A DNA stretch of 64,000 bases. Source: Welwitschia mirabilis (lineage: Eukaryota; Gnetophyta; Gnetopsida; Welwitschiales). Every line of letters starts with the position of its first letter. The stretch's first letter is position 1. The position numbers and the translations under genes are program-made. Location: positions 139,175,464 to 139,239,463 of the forward strand of contig JBOZIK010000001.1 in NCBI GenBank assembly GCA_051453625.1, read 5' to 3'. Below the pieces are notes generated by a model. It worked only from the letters and a program-made list of their open reading frames with translations. It had not been told where the DNA came from and did not search any database. Shown here one piece after another: positions 11,658-22,689 of the stretch.

Positions 11658-13163
11658 CTGATCATAATACTTCTTGTAGTGATCTTGTGCCACTTCTAAC
11701 GATCTTTTTTTTTTTTTATTACATCTTTAATCATCTTTAATTCTGAGGATGCCACCTTTTCTAATTTCTTTAAAGGATCTAACCATGTGATAGGTGTGGA
11801 ACAGTTTCTATCATACATTGCTTTGAATGGAAGTTTAGAACATCCGATTATAAGTAAACTCTACCAGATGTAGATAGTTTTTTCATTGTTTGGCATTCCT
11901 ACCATATAACACCTTAGAGTATCTTATAGTATATCATTTACTCTTTTAGTTTGATGATCTATTTCTAGCTAGAATTTAATGCTAAAGCTAATTTTAGTGC
12001 CTAATTAATAAAAGAAACTTTGTCAGAACTCAAACAAGAACTTTGAATCTTAGTCATATACCATGACCTATGTACACCATGTAATTTAAAAACTTCCTAT
12101 ATGAACTAGAGGACTAATTCTTTAGATATATTAGAGCTTTGAAGTTCAATGAAATAAGCCATCTTAGTTAATCTATCTACATAAATGAAAATTAAATCAT
12201 GTTATCTATTAATTAGAAGTGATCCAATGATGAAATACATGGATTTTTCTTCCAATTTCCACTATGATACTCTTAGAGGTTGGAGGAGGCCAGTGGGTTT
12301 TTCTTGATCGACATTCATCTGCTAGCATATGATATAATTAAGAATATATTCATTTAAGTATACTTTTATTCTAGGATAAAAGTAGTATCTTCACAATTGG
12401 TGATAATTCTTGATGAATCTAAGGTTTCATACATATGGAAATTTATGTAGTTTGAACATTAGCTTCCTTCTTCACGGGCATTATGGAATGCACAAGCATC
12501 ATCATTTTAAAAGGTATCCATCCCATTAGAGCATGAACACATCTACTTCTTTTTCTTCTTGGATTAGTTGATGTATGTCCTTGAAGTACGGATTACTAAT
12601 TAAAGATGTTTTGATGANNNNNNNNNNGGTTGCTAGAATGCATTACATTTTGCTTAAGGCATATACAACTTTATTTTCTTTTTTAATGGTATACTAGAAT
12701 TTGAAGTTATATTTTGCAAGAAACTTACTTCATCTTCTTTTTCACATATTTATAAGGGGCTATTTCTAAAAATATTTTAAGCTTTTATGATCTACTTTAA
12801 TAAGAAATTCACTTTTCATAAGATAATGTCTCAAAACTTTCAAGGCAAGTACTATGGCTAGTAATTTCAGATCATAAATGAGATAGTTCTTCTTATGTTG
12901 GTTTAACTTTTGTGATTTATAAGTAATTACCTAATTATCTTAGCTGAGTACAGATCCTATCCCTTAAATAGAAATATCAGTGATAACTGTAAATGATTTA
13001 TTTATATCGATAATTTTGGAAATCTTGTACGTAGCAGCTTTAATTTGAAAAATGCTTTCTTGTATTTGTTATTAAAGTTAAATGTAATTGTTGACTCAGT
13101 TAAATCTCTTAATGGTATTGGAAGTTAAGAGAATCTTAAAATAGATTTCTAATAAAAGTCGGC
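11658..13163 (-). pseudogene. Truncated chromovirus pol fragment (integrase to RNase H/RT)
   Basis: The sequence is colinear with about 14,195-15,740 of the neighbouring chromovirus: integrase core around 12,150-12,260 (paired with 14,715-14,810) and RT/RNase H around 13,090-13,160 (paired with 15,670-15,740). Both ends are abrupt: the Athila LTR on the left and the chromovirus LTR on the right. The C-terminal integrase and chromodomain part and all of gag are missing. A 10-N gap lies at 12,618-12,627. Confidence 0.8.
12618..12627. other. Assembly gap (10 N)
   Basis: Run of ten N inside the truncated pol fragment. Confidence 0.99.
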
Positions 13164-13581
13164 TATAACATTCCATTTTACTATTTTTGGATTGCTTTGC
13201 ATAGAAAGAAATATTTAAAATAATATGCCAAGATCCATAGGAATAACAAAGGATAATTTAAAAAGAATAAGTCTTTTATTATTGATAGTAGTAGATTACA
13301 TTCTACATCATTAGTAAACAACCTTGGACTAGTCGTTATATGTAAAGATGTTGACTATTACCTTAGTTTCCTTTTTAGAACCCTTGGAGATTAGCCAAGC
13401 TGTCATTGATTATATTCATCAAGTCTATCCACCTCCACCTAATGCCATAGGCTTATATTACATAATGAAGGGATACATCTTTTCATATTTGATCACACCC
13501 ATTTACATCTCTTGTTAATTATGCTTAATTAGCACTTAACATACTTGATTATACAAATAATGATTTTGATGAAACATTACA
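13164..13581 (-). repeat. Chromovirus 3' LTR
   Basis: It aligns with 21,816-22,224. Best-kept blocks are taatgccataggcttatatt (13,441 onward and 22,086 onward) and atgcttaattagcacttaac near 13,520/22,170. Pairwise divergence is roughly one base in five by eye. Confidence 0.9.
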
Positions 13582-13594
13582 TTCCCTCCCCCTT
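13582..13594 (-). other. Polypurine tract of the chromovirus
   Basis: The minus strand reads AAGGGGGAGGGAA directly before the 3' LTR. This is the usual second-strand primer site and confirms the minus orientation. Confidence 0.8.
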
Positions 13595-13779
13595 AGGAAT
13601 CGTGCTTATCCTCAAGTATGATCTCTCCTCAATTTGCATCATTTCTGAAGACATGCTCCTCTAAGATATTTTCTATATGATCTATAAAACACAACAGAAA
13701 ATAGGAGATACCATTCATTTAATAGATACATTGATAATATAACACAATGGTATATCAGGCTTTATTAAAAAGTTTGAAA

Positions 13780-14900
13780 AATGTCTCCTATATGTACTCC
13801 CTATTTTCCCATTTTTGTTGATTATAATGGGTCCATTGAATAAGTACTTCCTTTATATTCTTATTCCTTTATGGCTTAGACCTAGTACTTAAGACTTTTT
13901 TTGACTAGACAGCAAAAGTCAAATTGGTTTTGAGTATGATATGTTACTAGTTCAACATGTAGTCTTGGTTTCTGTATTTATGGTATGGTTTCATTATGCT
14001 CATATAAAAAACCAGATGTATTTAAGACATTTGAGAGGAAGTTCTAGTTTATATGCTAGATCCCTAATCATTTCAATAATCTTGAATGGACCATAGAATC
14101 ATGGTACTAATTTGTATATTTTCCCATTTTAAAGAGTTTCTCTAGCTTAATTCTTAACAATAATTATTCATCTATTTGGAATATGTGGGTCTAGTACTTT
14201 TGATTGTAATATTTCTTATATCGATCTTGTGCTACCTATAGCTATTTTTTTATTTTATTTATCACTACCTCTATTATCTTTAATTCTAAAGGCACTACCT
14301 TTTCTGATCTCTGTGAAGGATCTAACTATGTGACAAGGGAAAAATAGTTTCTACCATACATTTCTTTGAAGAGTGAATAGTGAATGGAAGTCTAAAACAT
14401 TTGGTTGTAAGCAAACTCTACCAAATATAGGTAGTGCTCTAATTGTTTGGGCCTTTCTGTTGCATAATACCTTAGAGTATCTTCTAATACATAATTTATT
14501 CTTTTTATTTGTCTATCTATTTTTGGGTGATATGTAGTACTAAAGCTGATTTTGATACCCAAGTGGTGGAAGAATTCTTATCAAAATTCAGGTAAGAACC
14601 TCAGATCTCGATTAGATACTATGATTCAAGATGCTCCATATAATCTAAAAACTTCCTATACAAAATGAATGGCTAACTCTTTTTCTATATTAGCACTTTG
14701 GATTATAGTTAAATGGGTTATCTTGGTTAATCTATCTACATAAATAATTATTACTACATGTTGTTTATTAGTAAGGGATAATCCAATGATAAAATCCATA
14801 GGTATTTCTTTCCATTTTCATTGTGGTATTCCCAATAGTTAAAAGAGTCTAGTAGATCTTCCTTGTTTGATTTTCATCTATTATCATATAAAAAATTTTT
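13780..14900 (-). pseudogene. Integrase and chromodomain-like C-terminus, chromovirus
   Basis: The integrase core reads PMDFIIGLSLTNKQH, then VDRLTKITHL (about 14,715-14,810), matching the Ty3 integrase pattern D-F-I-x-G-L-P and V-D-R-L-T-K. The C-terminal part reads FYGPFKIIE and LAYKLELP (about 14,000-14,100), matching the GPF/Y module. Next comes VLIQWTHYNQQKWENREYI (about 13,800-13,860), which follows the chromodomain pattern V-L-V-x-W-x(6)-T-W-E. In chromoviruses this module directs integration to chromatin. Many stops interrupt the frame. Confidence 0.8.
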
Positions 14901-15099
14901 GGATGTATTATTTTAACTCTAATTTCATTCTAGGCCAAAAGTAGTATTTCCATAATTAGTGGTAGTTTTTGACATTTTGGATGTACTACATATAGAACTT
15001 CATATAGTTTAGACATTAGCTTCCTTCTCCATGGATATTATGGAATGCACTGTCATCTTATTCTCAGAAGGAATCTATCTCATGAGATCATGTATGTAT

Positions 15100-16450
15100 T
15101 TACTTATTTTTCTTATTGAACCTAGTAATAAATGTCTTTGAAGTATAGATCATCAATCAAGGATGTCTTGAGGAAGGTGAATAAGTTAGATGTGACAGTG
15201 ATAGCTAACATACATTACATCCTACTCAAAGAATTTACTACTTTATTCTCTTTCCCAGAGATGTACTGTAACTTGAAATCATATTCTATAAGTAACTCAT
15301 CCCATCTTCTCTATCACATATTTAGAGGGATTATTTCTTAAAATACTCTAAGATTTTATGCTTTATTTTAAGAATGAATTCACTTCCCAAAAGATAATGC
15401 CTTCAAACCTTTAAAGCATGCACTATAATTAATAATTCCAAATCATGTATGAGATAGTTATTCTCATGCTAGTTTAGTTTTCATAATTCGTATGTAATTA
15501 CCTAATCATGTTGGCAAAGTACGGCTTCTATTCCTGGGTTGAAAGCATCTGTGGTAACTATAAATGATTTGTTTACGTCTTCAATGTTAATGACCAATGA
15601 TGTTATAAGTAGATCCTTCAATCTAAGAAATGCCTACTTGCATTTATCATCAAAGTGAAATGTGTTTTTGCTTTGGTCTAGTCTATTAATGATGCTACAA
15701 GTGGAAAAAATCCTAGAATAAATTTCCAGTAGAAGTCCATCAATCCTAAGAAACTTTGTACTTGAGTGGCATCCTTCAATTTTGGCCATTTCCTTATGGC
15801 TCGTACTTTAGTTGGGTCTATTATGATTTCTTTACTGGAGATGATATATCTCAGATAACTAATTCCTATCTGAAAAATTTGCATTTGCTTAATTTTATCT
15901 TAAATTTATGCTTGAATAAAACTTGTAGAACTTTATTCAAATGTGTAACATGATCATCCTAAGTTTTAAAATATACTTAGATATCATCTAAAAAGACAAC
16001 CATAAATTTATCCAAGTATGATTGAAAAACATCATTTATTAAACTCATAAAAGTGACTAGGACATTTGTCAAACTGAAAGGCATTTATCTTATTCTAAAA
16101 GCAGTCTTGTATATGTCTTCATACTTGATATGAAGCTGATGGTAGCTAGATTTTAAATTAATCTTTGAAAAGTACTTAGCTTCTTACAATTGATATAATA
16201 GGTCATCTATTCATGGTAGCGGTATCTGTTCTTGATGGTTACTTTGTTGAAATGTCTATAGTCAATGCATAGCCATAAGATATCATCCTTATTCTTAATA
16301 AATAATACTAATACCCCCAATGGTAATACGTTAGGATGAATCTTTTCTTCTGACAATAACTATTTAATCTATAATTTTAGTTCTTTCATTTCTACTACTG
16401 AGAAATGAAATGGTTCTCTAGCTATTGGTTGTGCTCCCGAAATTAGGTCA
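15100..16450 (-). pseudogene. Reverse transcriptase and RNase H, chromovirus
   Basis: From 16,450 downward the minus strand gives [33 protein letters not shown], a decayed MPF block, and [14 protein letters not shown] near 15,990 (the F-x-DD catalytic box with both aspartates kept). After the box come LRYIISSKEIIIDPTKVRAI and QVQSFLGLMDFYWKFI (about 15,740-15,850), the RT-RNase H connection. RNase H continues to about 15,100. The frame shifts several times. Confidence 0.9.
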
Positions 16451-16799
16451 ATTGCATATTGTACTTTTCTCTTGGGTAGTAGCATTTTTTAATTTTTAAA
16501 TACATCTAAAAATTCCTTTAGTTCTTCTAGTATAAAGGAATATTCTTTATGATATTCTGCCTATACTAGCATAATGAACACCTATTTCTTTTTAATATTT
16601 TTTTCAATTTGTTTGGATGAGGTTAAAAAGATCTCCTTACTTTTTTCCTCCCCTTTAAAAATTCATTTTCTAAATGAACAAAAAAGCCATAAGATTCTTT
16701 GGCAAAATTTAATTCAAGCATTATGTCCAATTAAGAAATGAATTTCTAAAATGGCATAGTATTCTCTAATTTGAAAGACATAAAACTTATCTCTAAACT

Positions 16800-16990
16800 A
16801 TAAATTATGAATGGTAAAAGTAATAAGAGTAGTGGTTCCATCTTATGTAAGAACATTACTTGATGCAACTCCTATAGTGGACTATTATTCTTTGAAAAGA
16901 GTGATATTTAATTTATAAAATAAAGATGGTGAAATGAAATTATGTGATGCACTACTATCAATTAGAAATGAAATAGTAAAATATGAAATA
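16800..16990 (-). pseudogene. Retropepsin-like protease, chromovirus
   Basis: The minus strand reads FLIDSSASHNFISPSLFYKL at about 16,900-16,965, the active-site block of Ty3 protease. The catalytic D-S-G is D-S-S here, one G-to-A change. A matching C-terminal block lies just below about 16,800. It sits between gag and RT as expected. Confidence 0.85.
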
Positions 16991-17039
16991 TGATTACATA
17001 ATTCTAAGATGGAGTATTAATTATGATTCACACTTATTT

Positions 17040-18100
17040 AAATGGCAACATAGGCTCTTTTGAATGGCAGGAGCTAATTCTGAAGAGTTTGAGTCTGACT
17101 GTATTGAGAAACATTTGGTAATCATGCTTTAGAAAGATAGATCCTGGTAATGTAGCCTCTTTTGTGGTACTCATGTTAGGTAAGATTAGTTCTATATGAC
17201 TCCCTTCCTAGTAGTGTGGTTGAAAGAGGGTCCCTATCTCCTTAGTGTGATTAGTCAGTCTATCTATTCTCTTATCTTTAGAGATAGTGCCTTGTTTTTT
17301 GATAGGAATATTCTATAAAATTGATTTCCAAAGTGCATAAAACACTTTGAAGTTTAGGTGACAATGTCCCAATAAAACTGTTAATTAGCTACTTCTCTGA
17401 AACTTCTTTTGGTACTTCGTAAGGTACTAGAATTTTGACTAATGTTCATCCAATGGATGTTTATCCAAGTATGGTATTGAAATTCCACCATTTGATCTTC
17501 AATAAAATCTTTTAAAATGAGCTTCTTTTTAAAATCTTCAATGAAAGTATTCTATGGTATCCTATGTAGGTGTTTTTATTTATATCTAGACCATCATTAT
17601 TATGACTTTCTTATAAGAAATGTAGCAACATATATGCACCATCTTCCTATAGGTATATTTTGAAGTTGAAATAGTTCTCCAATTTGCATATCTAAGATGT
17701 GGCTTCTTCACTTATTCTATCATTGCCTTCATAGGTTCTTAAACATATCATTCTTGCAAGTTCCTCTCATTCACATTGTTTAATGTTAGAATGATTGGCT
17801 CTATTTGTCAGAAAATCTTGAAGATTGGATTTTGTGTTTAATAATCTCATTTGAATGTTTTATAGGTTAATATTAGCTATAAGAGTATTCTATCTTAATG
17901 TAGATGGCGGTTCTTAATATTTGCTCGGATTATGTTCTATAGATTTTTCTTCCAAGCGAGAAAGAAGGAAATCAGTCCTACTTACTAACTATTCGTTTTG
18001 AAATTATATATTATCAATTTGGCCTTTTAGTGCATCAATTCACTTATTAATCCTATGTTCTATGATATGCCATTGGGTTTGCTGTCCTCCTGAACTCATA
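17040..18100 (-). pseudogene. Gag, chromovirus (decayed)
   Basis: Minus-strand frames include TNRANHSNIKQ, EELARMICLRTYEGNDRISE, LENYFNF, LHFL and DINKNTYIGYHRILSLKIL, followed by segments fitting the gag region L-R-x-T-x-x-V-x-E-Y. The region lies between the protease and the plus-strand unit. It is broken by frameshifts and stops, so only the general assignment is safe. Confidence 0.6.
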
Positions 18101-18118
18101 TGCCTCTACCTTATTTTG

Positions 18119-18157
18119 TAAGTATTTTCACACACATACACACTCTCTCTCTCTCTG
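18119..18157. repeat. CA/CT microsatellite
   Basis: A short (CA)n run followed by about eight CT units. Confidence 0.8.
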
Positions 18158-18327
18158 CTTTTTCTTCTAATGGTACTACCTTTTTATAGTATTATTGGTG
18201 GTAGTTAAGGACTTATAACTATCTAGTACTTAAGAAAATAATCAGAGAAAATATTTTTTAGTAATTATCATAACAACCTTACTAACGTGGATAATAACTA
18301 CCAAAAGGAGTCTGTGTGTTGTCGAGT

Positions 18328-18949
18328 ATCCAAGGGTGGTGTCAAGGATCCAAATGTGATGTCAAGAACCTATGTATACTAAGTGCAACATTGGACCTTG
18401 AAATGCCATGTTGGACCCCCAAGTATGACATTGGGCCATTAAGTATGACATCAGAGCCTTTATGCTGATGAATGGAATAGGTGATTTCAGAGAGGCAATA
18501 GAAGATTATGGGCTTATGAGTGGTAACTATGACATTGGGTACTCAAGTATGATATCAAGCACCCAAGTGCAATTTCAACCATCCAAGTATGACATTGCCA
18601 CCCAAGTGTGACATCGGGGTTCCTTGGACAGGTGAGTAGAATAGGCAATTTCTATAGAAAAACAATGAAATATTGGTCTTTGAATGGTAACTACAACATT
18701 AGGCATTCAAGAGCAACATTAGAAACCCAAGTGTAAAATTGGGCATCCAAGTATAACTTTGGGCTTTGAGGGGCTTCAAAGTGTGATGTTGAGTTTAGTG
18801 GGACCAAGTACAATATCGGCCTTTGAAGTGTAATGTCAGCCTTCTAAGAGTATGACATCAACCTCTAAAGTATAATGTTGGCCTCCTAGAAGTGCCATGT
18901 CAGCCTCTAAAGTGTGATGTCAGCATTCTAGAAGTGCGACATCAACCTT
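18328..18949. repeat. Minisatellite of about 20-bp units (CCAAGTGTGACATCGGGC-like)
   Basis: More than twenty diverged copies of a unit like ccaagtgtgacatcgggc can be followed from 18,328 to 18,949. Variants read gtgatgtcaag, tatgacattggg, tgtgacatcgggg and tgcgacatcaacc. The variants point to an ancestral core GACGTC, since each is a CpG-decay product of it. A higher-order duplication is visible: 18,462-18,545 is related to 18,623-18,710. The array sits directly upstream of the TATA box at 19,074 on the plus strand. Confidence 0.75.
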
Positions 18950-19073
18950 TAGTTCACTATAATTTAGAACCTTTATTTTTCTGTATTTAACTAGAGTTGT
19001 TTAAACTTAGTTGAGGTTTAGTTAACTATAATTAACTATTAATTTAGGATTATATTAAACCCTAGTCTACCAC

Positions 19074-19081
19074 TATAAATA
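19074..19081 (+). promoter_or_regulatory. TATA box of the antisense unit
   Basis: CTATAAATAGCTTCTTGG is a strong plant TATA context in otherwise non-TATA surroundings. It lies after the minisatellite and before a long pyrimidine-rich stretch, and it points toward the coding-like exons at 20,250-21,631. Confidence 0.55.
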
Positions 19082-20249
19082 GCTTCTTGGTCCTGTCATT
19101 GTTTACTTCTTTTTTATCACATGCCTCTATAGTTAAATTAGTAGTTCTTCTATTTATTCTTTTGCTTGTCTCTTTCTTTAATATTTTTATTTTCTTCTTT
19201 TCTTTTATTTTAATATTTTATTTTTCATTTTCTTATTCTTCTTCTTCTTCTTCTTCTTGTTCCTCCTTCTCCTCCTCCTCTTCTTCTTCTTTTTGTGTAA
19301 ACCCTTCCGTAACATGCTTTTGCCTATAAATATGAGTTTCCTCTAGCAGTCATCAAATTCTACTAATGTCAGGTCTACAGAGCTGGAAATACAATAATGT
19401 GCTTCAAAGAAAGGATTCTTTTGGATCTTTTGCTCAATATCTTAGATCTTTATAGCTTTCTATGTTTACATATTCATCATCTTATTATTATTTTCTTCTT
19501 GTATTTCTTATAGTCCTCCTCTGATCGATACACTGATACCATTATCCATTCTTATCATGGCCTAATTTAGATTTTGGAGGAGAGCATCTGACTAGTATTT
19601 GAAATGAGTAAAGGTGATTGTGTTTTTTCAAAGTCTCTTATTTCATTGAGGACTTTTGTTACTTCTTGGTCAATTGCTTAGATAATTTTGTATGTGTGCG
19701 AGAGGTGAATACCCATCACCATGGGATCTCTACTACGAATTTCACTACTCTATATTTTGTAGCTTATGGGAAGCTGATTACTAGTAGGGTCTTTCATCAT
19801 AATCGAGTGAGTGAGATTACCACTTAAATAATTTATTTATTACCTTTTCTAACTAGTGGAGTTTCTTTAGATTGAGCCTTGTTTGTCTATTCCCTCACCC
19901 TTTTCTAGTTGGCCCACTTGAAAAGGAATGGGAATAGGGGGAAGTATTTCTATGGCTACATCTTATTAGGTTTATATTTTGCTTCTATGGGTCTAGGGGA
20001 TTTACAACCATTTAGAGCTATTTCTATAGATTCCTCCTTTGTTGTATCTCCTTATGACATCCCTGCTTAATCTTTATTACATTCTCATTCTTCCTCATCT
20101 ATAGAGATTAAAGGTTTTAGGATTTATAATCTTAGAGAAACATTTCAAGATACTTTTTCTATTCTATCTAAGGTATGGGTTTTTGCTAAGGAATCTTACT
20201 GTTAAGTATATTTCTAATAAATCTAGTTTTTGTTATTTTGTGATTGTAG
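19082..20249 (+). other. Presumed 5' leader and intron region of the antisense unit
   Basis: A pyrimidine-rich tract with TTC/TCC runs spans about 19,225-19,300. A segment near 19,605-19,825 could encode an additional exon: an ATG at 19,605 opens MSKGDCVFSKSLISLRTF. I cannot fix splice sites here. The serine-rich open frame at 19,087-19,329 is only translation of the TTC repeat. Confidence 0.35.
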
Positions 20250-20385
20250 ATGGGTAAGGCCTCGAAATGTCATGACTCTTCCCACCAAAAATGTGATAAA
20301 GCTTTAGTGAATCACCTTATGCCTATGGAGCTAAAAGAAAAGAGGATGCACCCCTTAGCTTTTCTTAATAACACTAGCCCATGGT
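20250..20385 (+). pseudogene. Antisense unit, exon with ATG (unrecognised protein)
   Basis: An ATG at 20,250 follows a good acceptor (tgtgattgtag). It opens MGKASKCHDSSHQKCDKALV, then MPMELKEKRMHPLAFLNNTS. The C and H residues fall where CGN arginine codons would give TGN or CAN after CpG decay. Coding character fades at about 20,385, where GT donors occur, and resumes after a second acceptor (ttattctag) at 20,479. The exact donor is not resolved because the phases of the simplest choices do not match. Confidence 0.45.
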
Positions 20386-20479
20386 GTATTTCCTATTACC
20401 ATTTCTTATTTTTCTTTCTTCCCTCTATCTATTTTTTTGTTTTTTTTTGTTACATAAGCATTTTCTTGTTTTATTCTAG

Positions 20480-21631
20480 GTTTCTCTCACAAAGACTTTG
20501 GTCGAGGAGAATATGGATTTTACTCCATGGCCTCTAGAGAAGCTCTTTCTCTAATAGCAAAGGGAGGAATGCATTGATATAAGTAAAACTTTTTCTTCTG
20601 TTTCTTCCACTGGTTTCTTCATGAATTTATTGTTTCCTTTTGATTCTCAAGGGGAAGAGGTACTTAATAATTTTGATACCTTAATGGATCAAGGGATATA
20701 TTCTATTCCACCCTCCTATTTTTAGCCTTTAAGTCAAAGTCCTCCTATTGCTCATCCTTTTCTAGAGCCTCCTCGCCACCCGCTTATAGCTCCACAATCT
20801 AATCCAAATAAATAGGATCAAGTATCTTATCACATTGATTAGCTCCTATCAGTCATGGAGACCTTGTACCCCAAGGTTAAGGAGTTGATGGATCAGTTGG
20901 GGAATTATTAATCCCTTTCTAGCCTCTTACATGCATAGGTCATGCATTTTTTATGCCTAGTTGATGTCTACACCCATCATTAATCTAAGGTAGCAGATGT
21001 ATTATGAGACTTTGAGTATAACTGTTCTACTCGTTTCTCTCTCCATTATTCTCCATAGCATGAATGATCTATTCCACTCTGAGATTTCCACAATATGATT
21101 AATATGATGGAGTCATTTTACTGCATGGCTAATTATGGAATCAAATAATAGGAGTCCATGAGTGATTTCCTCCAGATGCTAGAAAATGAGATGAAAATCA
21201 TGCATTTGTCAGAGAAGAAATCACAAGTAGATTCTTCACGTATAACTAAAATAGAAAAAAGTTAGGTTGCCTTATCTACTTGGCTGGTACAGAGTGAGAG
21301 GATGATTCAAGCTTGTGCAGATCATTTGGCCATTACTATTAACGACATTAATGTGTTGTATCATGGCAGGGATCTCTTAAAGGAACATCTACTGAGGGCT
21401 TTGGTTACTTACAGTAAGCTTCATATGAAGCTCTGGAAGTGGCAATATCCCATTAATAGGGTAGATTTTATAGCAACTTCTTCTTTGGTTGAAATTAGTA
21501 TTGTGATGATTCCTACACAGCCTACTAGCATGGAAGTTATTCCAAGTGGCATGGAGACTCCTATCCTAGGTGCAGAGTGTCACAAACCTATTATCTTCTC
21601 TGTGGAGGATCTCCTTCCTCCTGAGCAGTGA
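20480..21631 (+). pseudogene. Antisense unit, main coding-like exon (unrecognised protein)
   Basis: One frame runs 384 codons from the acceptor at 20,479 to TGA at 21,629-21,631 without needing a frameshift. It holds 15 internal stops, all TAA, TAG or TGA reachable from CAA, CAG or CGA by one C-to-T change. The last 109 codons (21,302-21,631) are fully open. Features: PPRHPLIAPQSNP (proline-rich), ETLYPKVKELMDQLGNY, then a helical stretch near MSDFLQMLENEMKIMHLSEK, and an end at SVEDLLPPEQ. No catalytic motif or known family is recognised. It lies opposite to gag-pol, between gag and the 5' LTR. Confidence 0.5.
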
Positions 21632-21801
21632 TGTCTAGTTTTTCTTATCAAGGTGTCATGAGCCCTATTTCCATTGGCACCTTATTTTCCTTAATCATCA
21701 TATTTTTATTCTATGATGTACTATTCGTCCTTTGGCTATTTTATTTATAAACTGAGTTCTTTCCTTGTTTTTCTCAAGTAGTGATTTACTACTTGTTATT
21801 A

Positions 21802-21813
21802 GCTCTGATATCA
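21802..21813 (-). other. Primer-binding site, initiator tRNA-Met type, chromovirus
   Basis: The minus strand reads TGATATCAGAGC, one change from TGGTATCAGAGC, two bases inside the right LTR. Confidence 0.85.
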
Positions 21814-21815
21814 AA

Positions 21816-22224
21816 TGTAATGTTCCATTTTACTACTTTGAAATTACTTTGCATAAAAAGAAACATTTAGAATAATATGTCAGGATCCATAAGAATAACA
21901 AAAAATAATTTAGAGAGAGTAAGGCTTTTATTATTGATAGCAATAGATTACATTCCTCATCATTAGCAAACAACATTAGATTAGTGGTTATAGGTAAAGG
22001 CATGGACTATGATCTTAGTTCCCCTTCTAGGATCCTTGGGAGGTTGTCGTAGGTTACATCCATCTAGTTTATCCATTCCTACTTAATGCCATAGGCTTAT
22101 ATTACATAATGAAGGGATAAATCTTTTCAATATTTGGGTTACGCCCATTTGCATCTCTTGTTAACCATGCTTAATTAGCACTTAGCATACTTGATTATAC
22201 AATTAATGATTTTGGAACATTATA
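21816..22224 (-). repeat. Chromovirus 5' LTR
   Basis: It starts TGTAATGTTCC and ends GGAACATTATA on the plus strand and pairs with 13,164-13,581. Its right neighbour (22,225 on) is the middle of a family A LTR, whereas the left LTR's neighbour is chromovirus pol. Confidence 0.9.
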
Positions 22225-22669
22225 GAACTTAAAGTAGAGCCAACTTGCATCTAGAGGATGGTTGGATATCAAGTTGGAATGCCATTAATGGGGGTTTCAC
22301 TATTCTATTATATTAGCTAAGTATGGTTCTTAAACTTATCCACATATGTTTTATAATAATTTTACGTCTCCTTAACTATTTACAAGATATTTTTATGTAA
22401 CAAAAACTAAGAAGAAATGGAGAACACAAACTTATGACATTACTACTGTTTTTAAATTAAAATAATTTAGAAATTAATTATAATTAAATATATAATGTTA
22501 ATATGATTTATTTTTCTTAAAATATGAAAATTATAATAAAAGAATAAGTAAAATTTAATCTTAGGTTTCCCTGTGTCTGTTAGATAATAATATTAAAGAA
22601 GGAAGGAAGAAAGAAGAAAATAGAAAAAAAAAAGTACTTAATTAGGGTAAGAAAAAAGAGAGTGTCACA
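22225..22669 (+). repeat. Family A LTR fragment, plus orientation
   Basis: Reverse complement of the LTR at 3,760-4,170, ending ...GTGTCACA. It is cut on its left by the chromovirus LTR. A PBS follows directly. Confidence 0.7.
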
Positions 22670-22672
22670 GAT

Positions 22673-22684
22673 TGGTAGCAGAGC
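22673..22684 (+). other. Primer-binding site, family A, plus orientation
   Basis: TGGTAGCAGAGC differs by one base from the initiator-tRNA-Met complement and lies three bases after the LTR end. Confidence 0.75.
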
Positions 22685-22689
22685 TCTAG

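Larger units (their letters stand above)
13164..22224 (-). mobile_element. Level 3: near full-length chromovirus (Ty3) with an antisense gene-like unit
   Basis: LTRs at 13,164-13,581 and 21,816-22,224 carry matching 11-bp terminal inverted repeats (TGTAATGTTCC and GGAACATTACA in consensus of the two). A PBS lies inside the right LTR and a polypurine tract lies inside the left one, both in minus orientation. Internal order on the minus strand is gag, protease, RT, RNase H, integrase, chromodomain-like segment. About 3.6 kb between PBS and gag holds sequence that looks like a separate plus-strand gene. The flanking 5-mers (TCGGC, GAACT) do not match, so the two ends may derive from different insertions. 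Confidence 0.9.

Noticed and set aside
15132-15953. Plus-strand frames of 65-69 codons
   Set aside because: They are shadows of chromovirus RT and RNase H on the minus strand.
18328-18949. CRISPR-like array of spaced repeats
   Set aside because: The units are contiguous and diverged with no unique spacers, no cas genes are near, and the DNA is a plant retroelement.
19087-19329. Serine-rich 80-codon open frame
   Set aside because: It is translation of a TTC/TCC microsatellite-like tract in a presumed leader; no coding pattern before or after it.
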